Below the pieces are notes generated by a model. It was not told the origin of the DNA. It did not search any database and was given only the letters and a program-made list of their open reading frames with translations. The position numbers were made by a program, and so were the translations under genes. A stretch of DNA of 64,000 nt, taken from NCBI GenBank assembly GCA_904501885.1, contig CAJGCP010000009.1, positions 10,761-74,760 of the forward strand. The letters are read 5' to 3'. This DNA comes from an uncultured Acetatifactor sp. Its GTDB lineage: Bacteria > Bacillota > Clostridia > Lachnospirales > Lachnospiraceae. Positions within the stretch are counted from its first letter, which is position 1; each line of letters opens with the position of its first letter. Shown one piece after another: positions 32,286 to 42,557 of the stretch.

Positions 32286-33047
32286 ATGTACGATTTAAGA
32301 AATGTAATTGTCACAAAAATCCTTCCCCCGCAAGTTGTATACTCTAAGAAAAGCCGCATTTACAAAACATCCTGTCGTGCCACCTATGGCTTAACATTTT
32401 GTCAAAGCGGGCAGATTACCTATACCATGAATGGCAAGAAATATGTATCCCGTCCCGGTACCGCCATTCTTTTACCCCAAGGTGGAGCATACAGACTTTT
32501 TGGTGATGCCACCGGTTGGTTTCCCCTTATCAACTTCGAGTGCACGAATTTAAAATGCGATGAGATTATTGTTTTTCATCTGCAACACCCCCAGTCATGT
32601 ATAAAGGATTTTGAAGCCCTGAACAATCTGTTTGTCAACGGCAGAAGCCCTCTTAAAATCTACAGTGCCTTCTATGATTTGCTGGACAAAGTGTCATACG
32701 AATCCATACCACAGTCCAAACGAATGTCCTCCATCATTCAATACATAGAAGATCATATATCTTCTCCGGGCCTTTCCAACTCTGAAATTGCTGCTCAGGC
32801 GTATATCAGCGAGGTGTACTTACGAAAACTGTTTGACACTTTTTACGACACATCACCCAAGCAATATATCCTGAATATGCGCATCCAGAAGGCCAAACAC
32901 CTACTCACAAATACGGAATATACCGTAACCGCGATTTCCGAACAATGTGGATTTTCCAGCCTCTATCACTTTTGCAGAATCTTTCGCAATAAAACCGGCT
33001 TGTCTCCCACGGAATATGCCACAGCGAACCGAATTTATGAAATCTAA
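32286..33047 (+). CDS. AraC-family transcriptional regulator
   Basis: This 253-residue protein has an N-terminal cupin-like sensor (about 20-110, with RPGTAILLPQGG) and a C-terminal double helix-turn-helix (about 150-250, ending FCRIFRNKTGLSPTEYA). GAGGTGTT precedes the ATG. It is divergent from the SDR/dehydroquinase-like pair across 176 bp and is likely its activator. Confidence 0.9.
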   Translation: MYDLRNVIVTKILPPQVVYSKKSRIYKTSCRATYGLTFCQSGQITYTMNGKKYVSRPGTAILLPQGGAYRLFGDATGWFPLINFECTNLKCDEIIVFHLQHPQSCIKDFEALNNLFVNGRSPLKIYSAFYDLLDKVSYESIPQSKRMSSIIQYIEDHISSPGLSNSEIAAQAYISEVYLRKLFDTFYDTSPKQYILNMRIQKAKHLLTNTEYTVTAISEQCGFSSLYHFCRIFRNKTGLSPTEYATANRIYEI

Positions 33048-33070
33048 AAGGACGCAACCGCGTCCTTTTT
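33046..33070. terminator. Bidirectional terminator between AraC and thioredoxin genes
   Basis: AAAAGGACGC (33046-33055) and GCGTCCTTTT (33060-33069) pair perfectly over AACC, with a T-run on one strand and an A-run giving a T-run on the other. The flanking genes converge here. Confidence 0.9.
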
Positions 33071-33093
33071 CGATGCCCTTATGCTAAATCTAC

Positions 33094-33414
33094 TTACACC
33101 AACTTGTCCAACTCTGCCGCCAACTGATTCTTAGCGGTGAATCCCACAAACTGTTTTACCACCTGTCCCTTATCAAAAAGAAGGATGGTGGGGATGCTCA
33201 CTACTCTAAACTTGGACGCTAATTCCATCTGTTCATCCACATTGGCCTTGGCAATCTTTGCCTTTCCTGCATATTCCTCTGCAAGCTGTGCTACCACAGG
33301 TGCAAGCATCTTACAGGGGCCGCACCAGTCTGCGTAAAAGTCTACCAATACAGGTACTTCTGATTCCATCACCTCTGCCATAAAGTTTTCACCGGTTAAT
33401 TTTACTTCTGCCAT
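33094..33414 (-). CDS. trxA: Thioredoxin
   Basis: This 106-residue protein starts at the ATG at 33414, 8 nt after GGAG; the upstream ATGs are too close to that site. The active site is WCGPC near residue 30, and the cis-Pro is in VSIPT. It has normal thioredoxin length. It reduces protein disulfides in the cytoplasm. No reductase gene is adjacent. Confidence 0.97.
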   Translation of the reverse strand: MAEVKLTGENFMAEVMESEVPVLVDFYADWCGPCKMLAPVVAQLAEEYAGKAKIAKANVDEQMELASKFRVVSIPTILLFDKGQVVKQFVGFTAKNQLAAELDKLV

Positions 33415-33455
33415 TTTCATTTCTCCTTTCAATCTTACCTAATCGTTTTATACTA

Positions 33456-34937
33456 TCAATACTCTACATGCACTGATTTTTTATGGTAATACTCTGCCAA
33501 TTTTTGATTTGTAGGTTCCTCCGGATCACCGGAAAAGTCTCCCACATATAACATCACAGGACGATTTGTATAAGGTTGCAATATCACTTCCTGTATCTTT
33601 TTATCTTCCCAGACTTCTATGCGTTCCTGATATTCCGCTTCGTAGCCTGCTGCTTCGTCGCTGGCAAGAGATCGGGTTGCTACAGTGACGGAAAGGTCTG
33701 CAAAAGCACCCTGCACCAACTGTACTACCAGTAAAACAATCATCAATGATATCCACACATAGTTTCCCTTGTTTATAAGTTTTCTATCCGAGAATTTGGC
33801 AAATACATATTGCTGCTTCTCTCCATGTCTCTCTCCCAATAACATCCATTGGTTCTTCACCCAGGCCAACACCCACGCATATCCACATATGGATGTCAAT
33901 ACATAACCATAATACACAATGGCCACCGCCCTTGCCGGTCCTGTGGAATTCATGGTGTAGAAAGTAGGACAGGACATGCTGCAAAATACACCATAGCCAT
34001 ATCCAAACACTGCCAACCATAACAGATTGCTTTTTACCTTCGGTGCATACTTCCACAAAAACGGGGTCAATACCACCGCCATCAACCACCACCAAATGGT
34101 GGTCCATGCGTCTACATATCGAATGCCCTGAACCAGAGATTTTGCTACTGCCTTCCAAATCGGAATTTGCCACATACCATCCTGTCTCAGCTGATTGCCC
34201 GGTGCCATGGCACTGATGAGTAGCCCCACCACCAAAGAAATCAATACAAGGGCCGTCCCGCCCCATCGCTTATCTTTACGACAGATGAGATAGACCAAGA
34301 CTGCTGCCACGATCAACATCACCGGCAAGAAAGAAACATAATTTCCACCGGCAAAGAAAAGACCAAGCACCATCATGGCCACAACTTTTCCCTTGCCACC
34401 ATGATAGAGCCATCTTGCAAACAGTCCCAGCAAATACAATCCCAAGGCAAAGAATCCTGTGTAATACATGGCACCATTGTACCAGTAAAAGGTCTCTCCC
34501 CAGGTGGGTACGGTCTGTATCGCAAGCAGGGAAACACCGGCAGATACCGTCACCCAGAACCACTTACTTCCCTGCATTGCCGTGCACAGAAATGGTTTGC
34601 CAAGGTAAAATATTCCACCAATCAATGTCAACAATAAGACCGCAGGAAACAGCCGATAGGCCCAATCTCCCCATAATTGAGGGGGCAGGTGCATGAGAAA
34701 CATGGCCGAATATGTTCCCTGCCATCTCTGATACTGTACTCCCACACCTCTTGCAGCCTCTGCCAAAGTGTGCAAAACACTACCTGTTTCTTCCAACACA
34801 TTCTTAGTAACTGCGCCATAGTAATAGTCATCCCCGGTAGGGTGATTGAAACGCCCCAAATACATCATCGGGATGAGACTCAAAATCAGGAGAACCAGCA
34901 TGCCATATGAAATTATTCTTTCTGTTTTCTCGCTCAT
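33456..34937 (-). CDS. DUF6056-type polytopic membrane protein
   Basis: This protein of about 493 residues has some 11-12 hydrophobic helices. An N-terminal acidic motif GDDYYYG follows the first helix, as in membrane glycosyltransferase-like GT-C proteins. A soluble C-terminal tail (about 410-493) ends in HVEY. DUF6056 proteins are found near surface polysaccharide genes, and a glycan transfer role is possible but unproven. The Shine-Dalgarno is weak, so the start (ATG 34937 or GTG 34943) is uncertain. Confidence 0.75.
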   Translation of the reverse strand: MSEKTERIISYGMLVLLILSLIPMMYLGRFNHPTGDDYYYGAVTKNVLEETGSVLHTLAEAARGVGVQYQRWQGTYSAMFLMHLPPQLWGDWAYRLFPAVLLLTLIGGIFYLGKPFLCTAMQGSKWFWVTVSAGVSLLAIQTVPTWGETFYWYNGAMYYTGFFALGLYLLGLFARWLYHGGKGKVVAMMVLGLFFAGGNYVSFLPVMLIVAAVLVYLICRKDKRWGGTALVLISLVVGLLISAMAPGNQLRQDGMWQIPIWKAVAKSLVQGIRYVDAWTTIWWWLMAVVLTPFLWKYAPKVKSNLLWLAVFGYGYGVFCSMSCPTFYTMNSTGPARAVAIVYYGYVLTSICGYAWVLAWVKNQWMLLGERHGEKQQYVFAKFSDRKLINKGNYVWISLMIVLLVVQLVQGAFADLSVTVATRSLASDEAAGYEAEYQERIEVWEDKKIQEVILQPYTNRPVMLYVGDFSGDPEEPTNQKLAEYYHKKSVHVEY

Positions 34938-34990
34938 AGTCACAACACACTTTTTGATCTTCTCTCAAATCCTGCCAACCGAAGAACAAA

Positions 34991-35024
34991 GACCCCAACC
35001 ATCCATATTGTTGGAGTTGGGGTC
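34991..35024 (-). terminator. Terminator of the GH105-like gene
   Basis: GACCCCAAC (34991-34999) pairs with GTTGGGGTC (35016-35024). On the minus strand it is followed by TTTGTT. It separates the GH105-like gene from the DUF6056 gene. Confidence 0.75.
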
Positions 35025-35043
35025 CATTGATGTTCTTTAATAA

Positions 35044-37116
35044 TTACAGATTACGATTCTTTTCTACTTCCAGAAGTGCAATCAACACGATACCGGTACC
35101 ATGGGTATCATTGGTCACACATGCCAAGTCATGCTTGTAGTAATCCAAACGGAAGGAATATCCGGAACCACGGCATACACCGTAAATGTTTCCCTCTTCG
35201 TCGATACAATACTTTTTCAAAGCTTCCGCAGAACGCTCGCTGGCCTCTTTATAAGGTGCTGCAGGAAGAAGTCCCATACGCACACCTCTTGCAAAAGCAG
35301 CTGCACACATTGCGGTACCGGAAGCCTCTTCGAAGGAATCATGGTCCCAAATTACCTGATGGATGATGCCCTCCTCATCAATATTGTTCATAAATCCTTC
35401 TGCCAACTGAAGGAAGAAGGTCTTAATCTCTTCGTACTTCTCATGGTCATTAGGCAGAATTGCCAAAAGCTCTGTCAGGGAGAACAATACCCAACCATTG
35501 CCGCGTCCCCAAGGCACTCTGGTGCACTTTTGATGTCTCAGGCTGTATACATGGCCCAACAGTTTGTGCTCAGGCATGTATAATTTCTCTTTATAGCAGA
35601 GGAACTGATTTACCACATCTTCTATCACTTCGCTCTTTCCGGTCATCTGTGCATAACGCATCATGAAAGGTGTAGACATATAGATATCGTCCGCCCAAAT
35701 GGTCTGCTGCTGATATTTGCCTTCTGCGATTCTGTAGAACATACCGTTCTCCAGACGCTCCTGCTGATTCAAGATATAATCCGCTATAAACTCAGCATAG
35801 AATTTGATTTTTTCATCTTTATGATATTTCAGATAATCTTCCAAAACCATTGCAGAGAAGGAACCACAGTCATCCAAGAAAGTAATGTCCATCAGTTTAT
35901 GGTCCACACATGCCCAACCAAATTTTTCTCTTTCCCAAAGGGCCAATTCCAAAGGCGCGTAACAGGTCTTGATGTGGGAATGAGCATATTCCAAAACCTC
36001 TTCATCCTGCAGGAAATTTCCCGACTCTAACAATCCGTACATTACCACACCGTTGGGATAGGTCAATCTACCAAATTGCTTTGACTCGATGATAGGTCTC
36101 AAGTAGGTATTCTCACCACACATAAAGTAAGTCTTGTCACCTGCATATCCATCATATAGCTGATATTTGTCAAAACCTGCCTTTGCTCTCTCATCCGAGC
36201 TATCCAAATAGAGCCACTGTCCCTTCACATCTCTTGTGCAATCAGGCAATGCCAGTACTGCGCCGTCAGCAGTTGCACTAAAAGTTGCATCTGCTGCTTT
36301 GTTGAACAGACGAACGGAAACTGCATGAGTTCCCTTCGCTAAGTTCAATTTTGCACACAATTTATCTTTACCCTGGCCGTTTAGAGCTCCATCTATGTAC
36401 AGTTCCATATCTGCTGCCGCTTCTGCACAGAAGTCAACCTCTCCGTCCTTGTCACACACCAAAGTGCTGACTGCATACATCTCGGTATGTCCGGGGAAAG
36501 AAGGCATCTTGGTATCGTAAGGTTGGGGATACCAATGTGCTTCCATGGAAGGATTGCCGCTCAGGGGCTCTTTATAAATATCTTCTTTGAAGGGTCCACA
36601 ATAGTTCCAACCCAATTCTCCTGCATTTTCCGCAAATGCTTTATAGAATTCAATACCGTTTCCTTTATGATTCAAGGCGCCAAAGCGGAACCCAAAGCCC
36701 AGAGAACCTTTTTTACATTTGATCATAATGGTATTGTATCCGGGCTTGGAAGGGATATGAATCAGATTATCTACTTCTAAAAGTTCCGTAAAGATGTCAG
36801 TCTTGGTAATTTTCTCCCCGTTCACATAGATTACAGTCTCATCCTGTGCCCCAAAATTGAAATGAGGATCATAACAGTCCGCATTGTACTGGGCATAAGC
36901 ATAGGCGTAATCGCCGAACTCTGCCTCCGGAAAAATCTTGTTAAAATCTACCACAACACTACCGGATCTTTCGCGTCTGAAGCCCTCGTCGGTATATGCT
37001 CTGTAATATAATGTCTCCTCAGGATTTGCCTTCATGTATCTGGCAAGTACTTTTCGCATAATCTGTTCGGTGTTTCCTGTCACACCTTTTTTGTCCTCTG
37101 GATAATATGGTTTCAT
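35044..37116 (-). CDS. GH105-like unsaturated uronyl hydrolase with N-terminal beta domains
   Basis: This 690-residue protein has no signal peptide. Residues about 1-320 are beta-rich ancillary domains with a PA14-like or carbohydrate-binding look. Residues about 330-690 form an alpha/alpha barrel with the GH105/GH88 marks TIWADDIYMSTPFM (Asp near 479) and WGRGNGW. Such enzymes hydrolyse the unsaturated uronic acid end left by polysaccharide lyases, typically rhamnogalacturonan or related pectic fragments. This fits intracellular processing of oligosaccharides made outside, and would suit a lyase role for the giant lipoproteins. At about 690 residues it is much longer than typical GH105 proteins. 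Confidence 0.82.
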   Translation of the reverse strand: MKPYYPEDKKGVTGNTEQIMRKVLARYMKANPEETLYYRAYTDEGFRRERSGSVVVDFNKIFPEAEFGDYAYAYAQYNADCYDPHFNFGAQDETVIYVNGEKITKTDIFTELLEVDNLIHIPSKPGYNTIMIKCKKGSLGFGFRFGALNHKGNGIEFYKAFAENAGELGWNYCGPFKEDIYKEPLSGNPSMEAHWYPQPYDTKMPSFPGHTEMYAVSTLVCDKDGEVDFCAEAAADMELYIDGALNGQGKDKLCAKLNLAKGTHAVSVRLFNKAADATFSATADGAVLALPDCTRDVKGQWLYLDSSDERAKAGFDKYQLYDGYAGDKTYFMCGENTYLRPIIESKQFGRLTYPNGVVMYGLLESGNFLQDEEVLEYAHSHIKTCYAPLELALWEREKFGWACVDHKLMDITFLDDCGSFSAMVLEDYLKYHKDEKIKFYAEFIADYILNQQERLENGMFYRIAEGKYQQQTIWADDIYMSTPFMMRYAQMTGKSEVIEDVVNQFLCYKEKLYMPEHKLLGHVYSLRHQKCTRVPWGRGNGWVLFSLTELLAILPNDHEKYEEIKTFFLQLAEGFMNNIDEEGIIHQVIWDHDSFEEASGTAMCAAAFARGVRMGLLPAAPYKEASERSAEALKKYCIDEEGNIYGVCRGSGYSFRLDYYKHDLACVTNDTHGTGIVLIALLEVEKNRNL

Positions 37117-37144
37117 CCGTTTTACCTCTCATTTACTTTTTATA

Positions 37145-37156
37145 GGTATGCATACC
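37145..37156. promoter_or_regulatory. 12-bp palindrome near the GH105-like transcription start
   Basis: GGTATGCATACC is a perfect palindrome placed just downstream of the inferred transcription start (near 37165). That is a common place for a repressor site. The binding protein is unknown. Confidence 0.4.
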
Positions 37157-37171
37157 CCTATATACCCCTTA

Positions 37172-37200
37172 AGTATATAAAAGTTTCCATCTTTTGTCTA
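37172..37200 (-). promoter_or_regulatory. Promoter of the GH105-like gene
   Basis: On the minus strand TAGACA (37195-37200) and TATACT (37172-37177) are spaced by 17 bp, each one mismatch from consensus. Confidence 0.55.
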
Positions 37201-37223
37201 TAATAAAAAGTATAAAATGCCTG

Positions 37224-40200
37224 TTATTTATCAATATTTTCGGGCATCTTCAAACTTTCCGCCATATCCCTCAACAGACTTTCTGTCAAAGACAACAGTT
37301 TCTCCCCATCTGTCTCCACCAAACCGGTACGCTTGTAGCGGTAAGTAAAATAGGGATTGCCGTAGGCGGTAAATGTCAACTGATTGCCATGCTTTTTCAA
37401 AAGTGCCGGAATGCCGGCAGGATTTACTTTTGCATCCGGTCTAAACTGGAAGGTAATACGCTCATTCTTGCCCTTCACCTCAGTAATATACAAAGCATGG
37501 GCCGCCACACGAATCAGTGCAATCCGAAGGAGATTTTCTGCCGACTTGGGAATCTCCCCAAAACGGTCCAGAAGTTCATCTCTCATATCGTCCCGCTCCC
37601 TCTCATTTTCAATGCCTGCAATACGCTTGTAAATATCCAGTTTCTGCACTTCATTGACAATATAGGTGGGCGGAATAAAAGCATCCACATCCAAATCAAT
37701 CAGCGTGGAGAAATCCTCTGCTACAGAAACGCCCTTTTGCTTCTTCACTTCCTCGTCCAGCATCTTACAGTACATATCATAACCCACAGCTTCCATATGT
37801 CCGTGCTGACGCATCCCCAGAAGATTGCCGGCGCCACGGATTTCCAAATCCCGCATGGCAATCTTAAAGCCACTGCCCAAATCGGTAAATTCCCGGATGG
37901 CGGTCAGTCGTTTCTCTGCCACCTCGGTAAGCATCCTGTCCCGCTTGTACATCAGGAATGCGTAGGCAGTGCGATTGGAACGTCCCACGCGTCCCCTGAG
38001 CTGATACAACTGGGACAAACCAAAGGTATCGGAATCATGGATAATAATGGTATTTACATTGGAAATATCCAACCCCGTCTCTATGATGGTGGTGGATACC
38101 AGCACATCTATCTCGCCATTCACGAAATCGTACATGATGCGCTCCAGCTCCTGCTCCTTCATCTGCCCATGGGCGTAAGCCACATTGGACTCCGGCAAAA
38201 GTTTTCCCAAATCTGCAGCAACATCTGCTATATTATTTACCCTGTTATAGACATAATACACCTGTCCGCCCCGGGCCAATTCTCTGGACACAGCCTCCCG
38301 CACCATTTCTTCATTGTATTCACATACAAAGGTCTGAATGGGCAGACGGTCCCCAGGGGGCTCTTCCAAGATACTCATATCCCGAATGCCGATGAGACTC
38401 ATATGCAAGGTCCGGGGAATGGGGGTTGCGGTCAGAGTCAGCACATCCACATTCTCCTTCAGTTTCTTAATCTTTTCCTTGTGGGTCACACCAAAGCGCT
38501 GTTCCTCATCGATGATGAGTAATCCCAAATCCTTATACTTCACATCATCGGACAGCACCCTGTGGGTGCCAATCACAATATCCACCAAGCCTTTCTGGAG
38601 ATCTGTTACGGTCTTCTTTATCTCCTTGGGACTGCGGAAACGACTCATCAAGTCCACACGCACAGGGAAATCCTTCATTCTCTGTGTGAAGGTAGTGTAA
38701 TGTTGCTGTGCAAGAATTGTGGTGGGCACCAGATACACCACCTGCTTGCCTTCCTGCACTGCTTTGAAAGCGGCTCGGATGGCAATCTCTGTCTTGCCAT
38801 AGCCCACATCACCGCAAATCAAACGGTCCATGATCTTCGTGCTTTCCATGTCTGCCTTGGTATCCATGATGGCATTGATCTGGTCTTCTGTTTCCTCGTA
38901 GAGGAACATTTCTTCAAATTCCTTTTGCCATACTGTATCCTGACCATATTGATATCCGGATGTCTGCTGACGGGCAGCATAGAGTTGCACCAAATCCTTG
39001 GCCACTTCGCTGACGGCGCTGCGGACTTTTGTTTTGGTTTTCTCCCATTCCTTTCCGCCCAACTTGTTCAGTTTGGGCTTCTTGGCATCCGCTGTGGCAT
39101 ATTTTTGAATCACATCTAAGCCGGTGGCAAGCACATATAGATTGCCACCTTCCCGGTATTCTATCTTGATATAATCCTTGACCACGCCTTCCATGGAGAC
39201 TTTCTCGATGCCCCGGTAGATTCCTACGCCGTGACTGACATGGACCACATAGTCCCCCACTCGCAGGTCATTGAAATCCTTAATCTGTTGGCCCTGGTAT
39301 TTCTTTTTTGGTTTCTTCTTTTTCTCAGCCCCAAAAATGTCCGTATCGGAAACAACCACGAATTTCAACTGAGGATATTCAAAGCCCTTTCTCACATGGC
39401 CGTAGTAGGTCACTACCTCGCCCACCTGCGCCTCTCTAAAAGGATCTTCCGTATATAAAGCCGTCAACTCATGGTCCCGCAAATCCTCTGCCAGGCGCTT
39501 CGCCCGGGTTCTGGAACCGGACAGCAAAAGTACCCGGTAACCATTTTTGCGGAATTGCTTTAGGTCTTTTACCAAAGCCTCAAAACTGTTATTGTAAGCA
39601 GGCAAATTTCTAGCCCCGATGTCCACTTTTTTGACAGGCTTAAAATAATTGCCTTTCATATCAATGGTAGACAGGGTGACACTGGGCGCCTGCATGATTT
39701 TGGTAGCCACCTGTTCTCCGCTGTGCAAAATATGCATTTGTCCGGGGAGCACATAACCTTTGCTTACACGCTGTTCAAAGCTTTCCCTAAATTCCGCCTC
39801 CACCGCCTGCGCCTGTTCTTTTAATCTGGCAGGCTCATCCAGGAAGAAAAGTAGCTTCTTAGTTCTGTTTGTCCCATCAGCATACAGGCTGGTCAGAATC
39901 TCCGGTAGCACAAAGGTTTTATCGTAAAAATAGGACAGATATCCCTCCAGATTGATTTTACTCTTAAACTCCAGCAGTTGTTCTTTTAATTCCTTCACCT
40001 GAATATGAATCCGATGGGCCGCTTCCGTCTGAAACGCATCCCGGAATAATGTTTCCTGTTTTTCGGCCTCTTTTTCTATCTTCTTAAGACCTGCCTGCAA
40101 TCGTGATTCCTCCATCACGAATTCCGTGGCAGGGAAAACAGAGATACTTTCCAGCTTTTCTATGGAGCGCTGGCTGAGCACGTCAAAACTGCGGATGGAG

Positions 40201-40793
40201 TCAATCTCATCTCCCCATAATTCAATTCGATAAGGGTTTTCTTCGGTCAGATCATAGACATCCACAATACCACCACGCACAGAAAACTGCCCCGGGCTCT
40301 CTACCTGTGTGGTTTTCTCGTACCCCATATCCACCAATCGAAGGCTTAGTTCCTGTTCCGAGAGACTGCCGCCCCGTTCCATATGGATGACATCCTTCTC
40401 GATGTCCCACATAGCAGTGGCCGTCATCAAAGCTGCATAGGTGGTGACAATCGTAACAGGCTTCCCCTCCAACACCCTGCGCATGGTTCTGATCCGCTCT
40501 TTGATCAACTGATTGCCGTGGATATCTGCCTGAAAAAAGATGATATCCTTGGCAGGGTAAAACATGACATTCCTGTCATAAAATTTATATTCTTCATAAA
40601 GTTCTTTTGCTTTTAAATCACTATAAGTAGCGATGACTTTCGTCTGAAAGCCATCGCTAAGTCCGTATATCATATGCAATTTCTGAGAGTCCACACAGCC
40701 GGTCAGGCTGACGCTTCCGGACTCTGTTTGCAAAATTTGAAGAATCTCCTCAAATTCTGCCAATTCCTGAATCGGTTTCAGTAAAGCTTGCAT
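37224..40793 (-). CDS. mfd: Transcription-repair coupling factor Mfd
   Basis: This 1189-residue protein is of full length for the family. It carries the UvrB-homology region (about 1-350), the RNA polymerase interaction domain (GDYVVHVSHGVGIYRG, about 515), the translocase with Walker A GDVGYGKTE (about 665), the DEEQ box, the RecG-like TRG motif region, and the C-terminal UvrA-inhibitory domain. It removes RNA polymerase stalled at lesions and recruits UvrA. It lies 28 bp after pth on the same strand, the usual pth-mfd order. Confidence 0.97.
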   Translation of the reverse strand: MQALLKPIQELAEFEEILQILQTESGSVSLTGCVDSQKLHMIYGLSDGFQTKVIATYSDLKAKELYEEYKFYDRNVMFYPAKDIIFFQADIHGNQLIKERIRTMRRVLEGKPVTIVTTYAALMTATAMWDIEKDVIHMERGGSLSEQELSLRLVDMGYEKTTQVESPGQFSVRGGIVDVYDLTEENPYRIELWGDEIDSIRSFDVLSQRSIEKLESISVFPATEFVMEESRLQAGLKKIEKEAEKQETLFRDAFQTEAAHRIHIQVKELKEQLLEFKSKINLEGYLSYFYDKTFVLPEILTSLYADGTNRTKKLLFFLDEPARLKEQAQAVEAEFRESFEQRVSKGYVLPGQMHILHSGEQVATKIMQAPSVTLSTIDMKGNYFKPVKKVDIGARNLPAYNNSFEALVKDLKQFRKNGYRVLLLSGSRTRAKRLAEDLRDHELTALYTEDPFREAQVGEVVTYYGHVRKGFEYPQLKFVVVSDTDIFGAEKKKKPKKKYQGQQIKDFNDLRVGDYVVHVSHGVGIYRGIEKVSMEGVVKDYIKIEYREGGNLYVLATGLDVIQKYATADAKKPKLNKLGGKEWEKTKTKVRSAVSEVAKDLVQLYAARQQTSGYQYGQDTVWQKEFEEMFLYEETEDQINAIMDTKADMESTKIMDRLICGDVGYGKTEIAIRAAFKAVQEGKQVVYLVPTTILAQQHYTTFTQRMKDFPVRVDLMSRFRSPKEIKKTVTDLQKGLVDIVIGTHRVLSDDVKYKDLGLLIIDEEQRFGVTHKEKIKKLKENVDVLTLTATPIPRTLHMSLIGIRDMSILEEPPGDRLPIQTFVCEYNEEMVREAVSRELARGGQVYYVYNRVNNIADVAADLGKLLPESNVAYAHGQMKEQELERIMYDFVNGEIDVLVSTTIIETGLDISNVNTIIIHDSDTFGLSQLYQLRGRVGRSNRTAYAFLMYKRDRMLTEVAEKRLTAIREFTDLGSGFKIAMRDLEIRGAGNLLGMRQHGHMEAVGYDMYCKMLDEEVKKQKGVSVAEDFSTLIDLDVDAFIPPTYIVNEVQKLDIYKRIAGIENERERDDMRDELLDRFGEIPKSAENLLRIALIRVAAHALYITEVKGKNERITFQFRPDAKVNPAGIPALLKKHGNQLTFTAYGNPYFTYRYKRTGLVETDGEKLLSLTESLLRDMAESLKMPENIDK

Positions 40794-40821
40794 ACCTCTT
40801 CAGCCTTTCTTTTCTATTGTC

Positions 40822-41385
40822 TTATGCGTTGTACAGGTTCATAGCCTCGTCTGCACCCTTTTCTATGATGGTACAAATGGCTTCTGCCGCCTGCTTCGCA
40901 GAAGTGTGAAGCATCTCCTTCTCCGGTCCGGATATTTTACCCAGCACATAGTCTGCCAAATCCCAACCGGCAGGTTTTTCACCTACACCCATTCTCACCC
41001 GGATAAATTTTTCATGCCCCAGATGTAAGATGATATTGCGAAGTCCGTTATGTCCTCCTGCACTGCCCTTTTTGCGGATTCTGATGCGACCCACATCCAG
41101 GCTCACATCATCGGAGATGACAATCAGTTCACTCTCTTCGTCTATTTTATAATAATCCACCATTTCCCGCACCGCTTCACCGCTGAGATTCATGTATGTG
41201 GTGGGCTTGGCGAGGATACATTTCTGTCCGCCAAGCATCCCTTTACCAATGATGGATTTGTGTTTTTTCTCTATGACGGAAATATTCGCTTTGTCCGCCA
41301 ATGCATCAATCACCTCGTATCCCACATTGTGTCTGGTGCCGTTGTATTCCCGTCCGGGATTTCCCAAACCTACTATAATATACAT
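40822..41385 (-). CDS. pth: Peptidyl-tRNA hydrolase
   Basis: This 187-residue protein starts with MYIIVGLGNPGREYNGTRHN, which includes the catalytic His; the Asn and Asp positions of the family (TYMNLSG, SDDVSLDVG) are also present. It frees tRNA from peptidyl-tRNA that drops off ribosomes. AGAGGAAG precedes the ATG. Confidence 0.97.
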   Translation of the reverse strand: MYIIVGLGNPGREYNGTRHNVGYEVIDALADKANISVIEKKHKSIIGKGMLGGQKCILAKPTTYMNLSGEAVREMVDYYKIDEESELIVISDDVSLDVGRIRIRKKGSAGGHNGLRNIILHLGHEKFIRVRMGVGEKPAGWDLADYVLGKISGPEKEMLHTSAKQAAEAICTIIEKGADEAMNLYNA

Positions 41386-41433
41386 GGATATGCTTCCTCT
41401 TTCTTACTTCACGCCCTTCAAATGTCAGGCTTT

Positions 41434-42555
41434 TTACATATCGTACCTGTCGTTTCGCTCTACCACGATACGGATATTTCCATCCTCGCCCACATATCTG
41501 GAGCCGGCTTTGATGGTTCCATGGCTTTCCACAATACAGTTCTCAATATAACAGTCGTCTCCAATGTAGACATCGTTCAGGATAATCGAATTTTTAATCA
41601 CACAATGATTTCCGATATAACTCTTTTTGAACATCACGGAATTTTCCACCACGCCATTCACAATACATCCGCTGGAAACCAAACTGTTACGCACACTGGC
41701 ACCATAATTGTATTTTGCAGGTGGCAAATCATCCACCTTGGAATAAATATCAGGATATTGACGGAAGAAATAGTCTCTCACTTCCGGCTTCAGAAAGTCC
41801 ATGTTGGTGCCGAAATAATCTTCCACAGATGCAATGTTGCGCCAATACTCCTGCATATTATACCCGTAGAATTTTTTCACATCCTTATACCTCATCAGCA
41901 CATCCCGCACGAAATCATATCGTTCTTCCTGTGCAGAGGTTTCAATCATATCAATCAAAGACCGACGGCGCACCACATAGATACCACAGGATACCAGATT
42001 GGTCTTTGCCTGTAAAGGTTTCTCTTCGAACTCAACAATTCTATCGTCTGCGTCCATGGCCAGAATACCGTAACGCTCTACATCAATGCCCGGTTCCATC
42101 TCATGGCATACCACTGTAATGTCAGCATTCTTTTCCACATGGTAAGCAATGACCTTGTTGAAATTCAATTTGTACACACAATCTGCGGGAGCGATAACCA
42201 CATAGGGTTCATGACTTTTTTTCAGAAAATCAATATTCTGGTACATGGCATCAATGGTGCCTCTGTACCAGCTGCTTCTGTCCGCATTTACCACAGGCGC
42301 AAGAATACTTAAACCGCCCTGCTTTCGTCCAAAATCCCACCATTTGGAAGAGTTCAGATGCTCATTTAGACTTTTGGCATTGTACTGGGTCAGCACCGCC
42401 ACCTTGTTGATATGAGAATTGGACATATTGCTCAGGGTAAAGTCAATACTACGATAGCTGCCTGCGATAGGCATAGCCCCAATGGCTCTCTTTTTGGAAA
42501 GGTCCTGCATCCGATAATTTTTTCCACCTGCTAAAATCAATCCAATAGCCTTCAT
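41434..42555 (-). CDS. glgD: GlgD, ADP-glucose pyrophosphorylase-like subunit
   Basis: This 373-residue protein has a nucleotidyltransferase N-domain (about 1-240) and a left-handed beta-helix C-domain with hexapeptide repeats. GlgD lacks parts of the GlgC active site and works with GlgC as a regulatory partner in Firmicutes. It begins 2 bp after the glgC stop with GGGGGAA upstream, so the two are made together. Role: glycogen synthesis. Confidence 0.95.
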   Translation of the reverse strand: MKAIGLILAGGKNYRMQDLSKKRAIGAMPIAGSYRSIDFTLSNMSNSHINKVAVLTQYNAKSLNEHLNSSKWWDFGRKQGGLSILAPVVNADRSSWYRGTIDAMYQNIDFLKKSHEPYVVIAPADCVYKLNFNKVIAYHVEKNADITVVCHEMEPGIDVERYGILAMDADDRIVEFEEKPLQAKTNLVSCGIYVVRRRSLIDMIETSAQEERYDFVRDVLMRYKDVKKFYGYNMQEYWRNIASVEDYFGTNMDFLKPEVRDYFFRQYPDIYSKVDDLPPAKYNYGASVRNSLVSSGCIVNGVVENSVMFKKSYIGNHCVIKNSIILNDVYIGDDCYIENCIVESHGTIKAGSRYVGEDGNIRIVVERNDRYDM

Positions 42556-42557
42556 CG

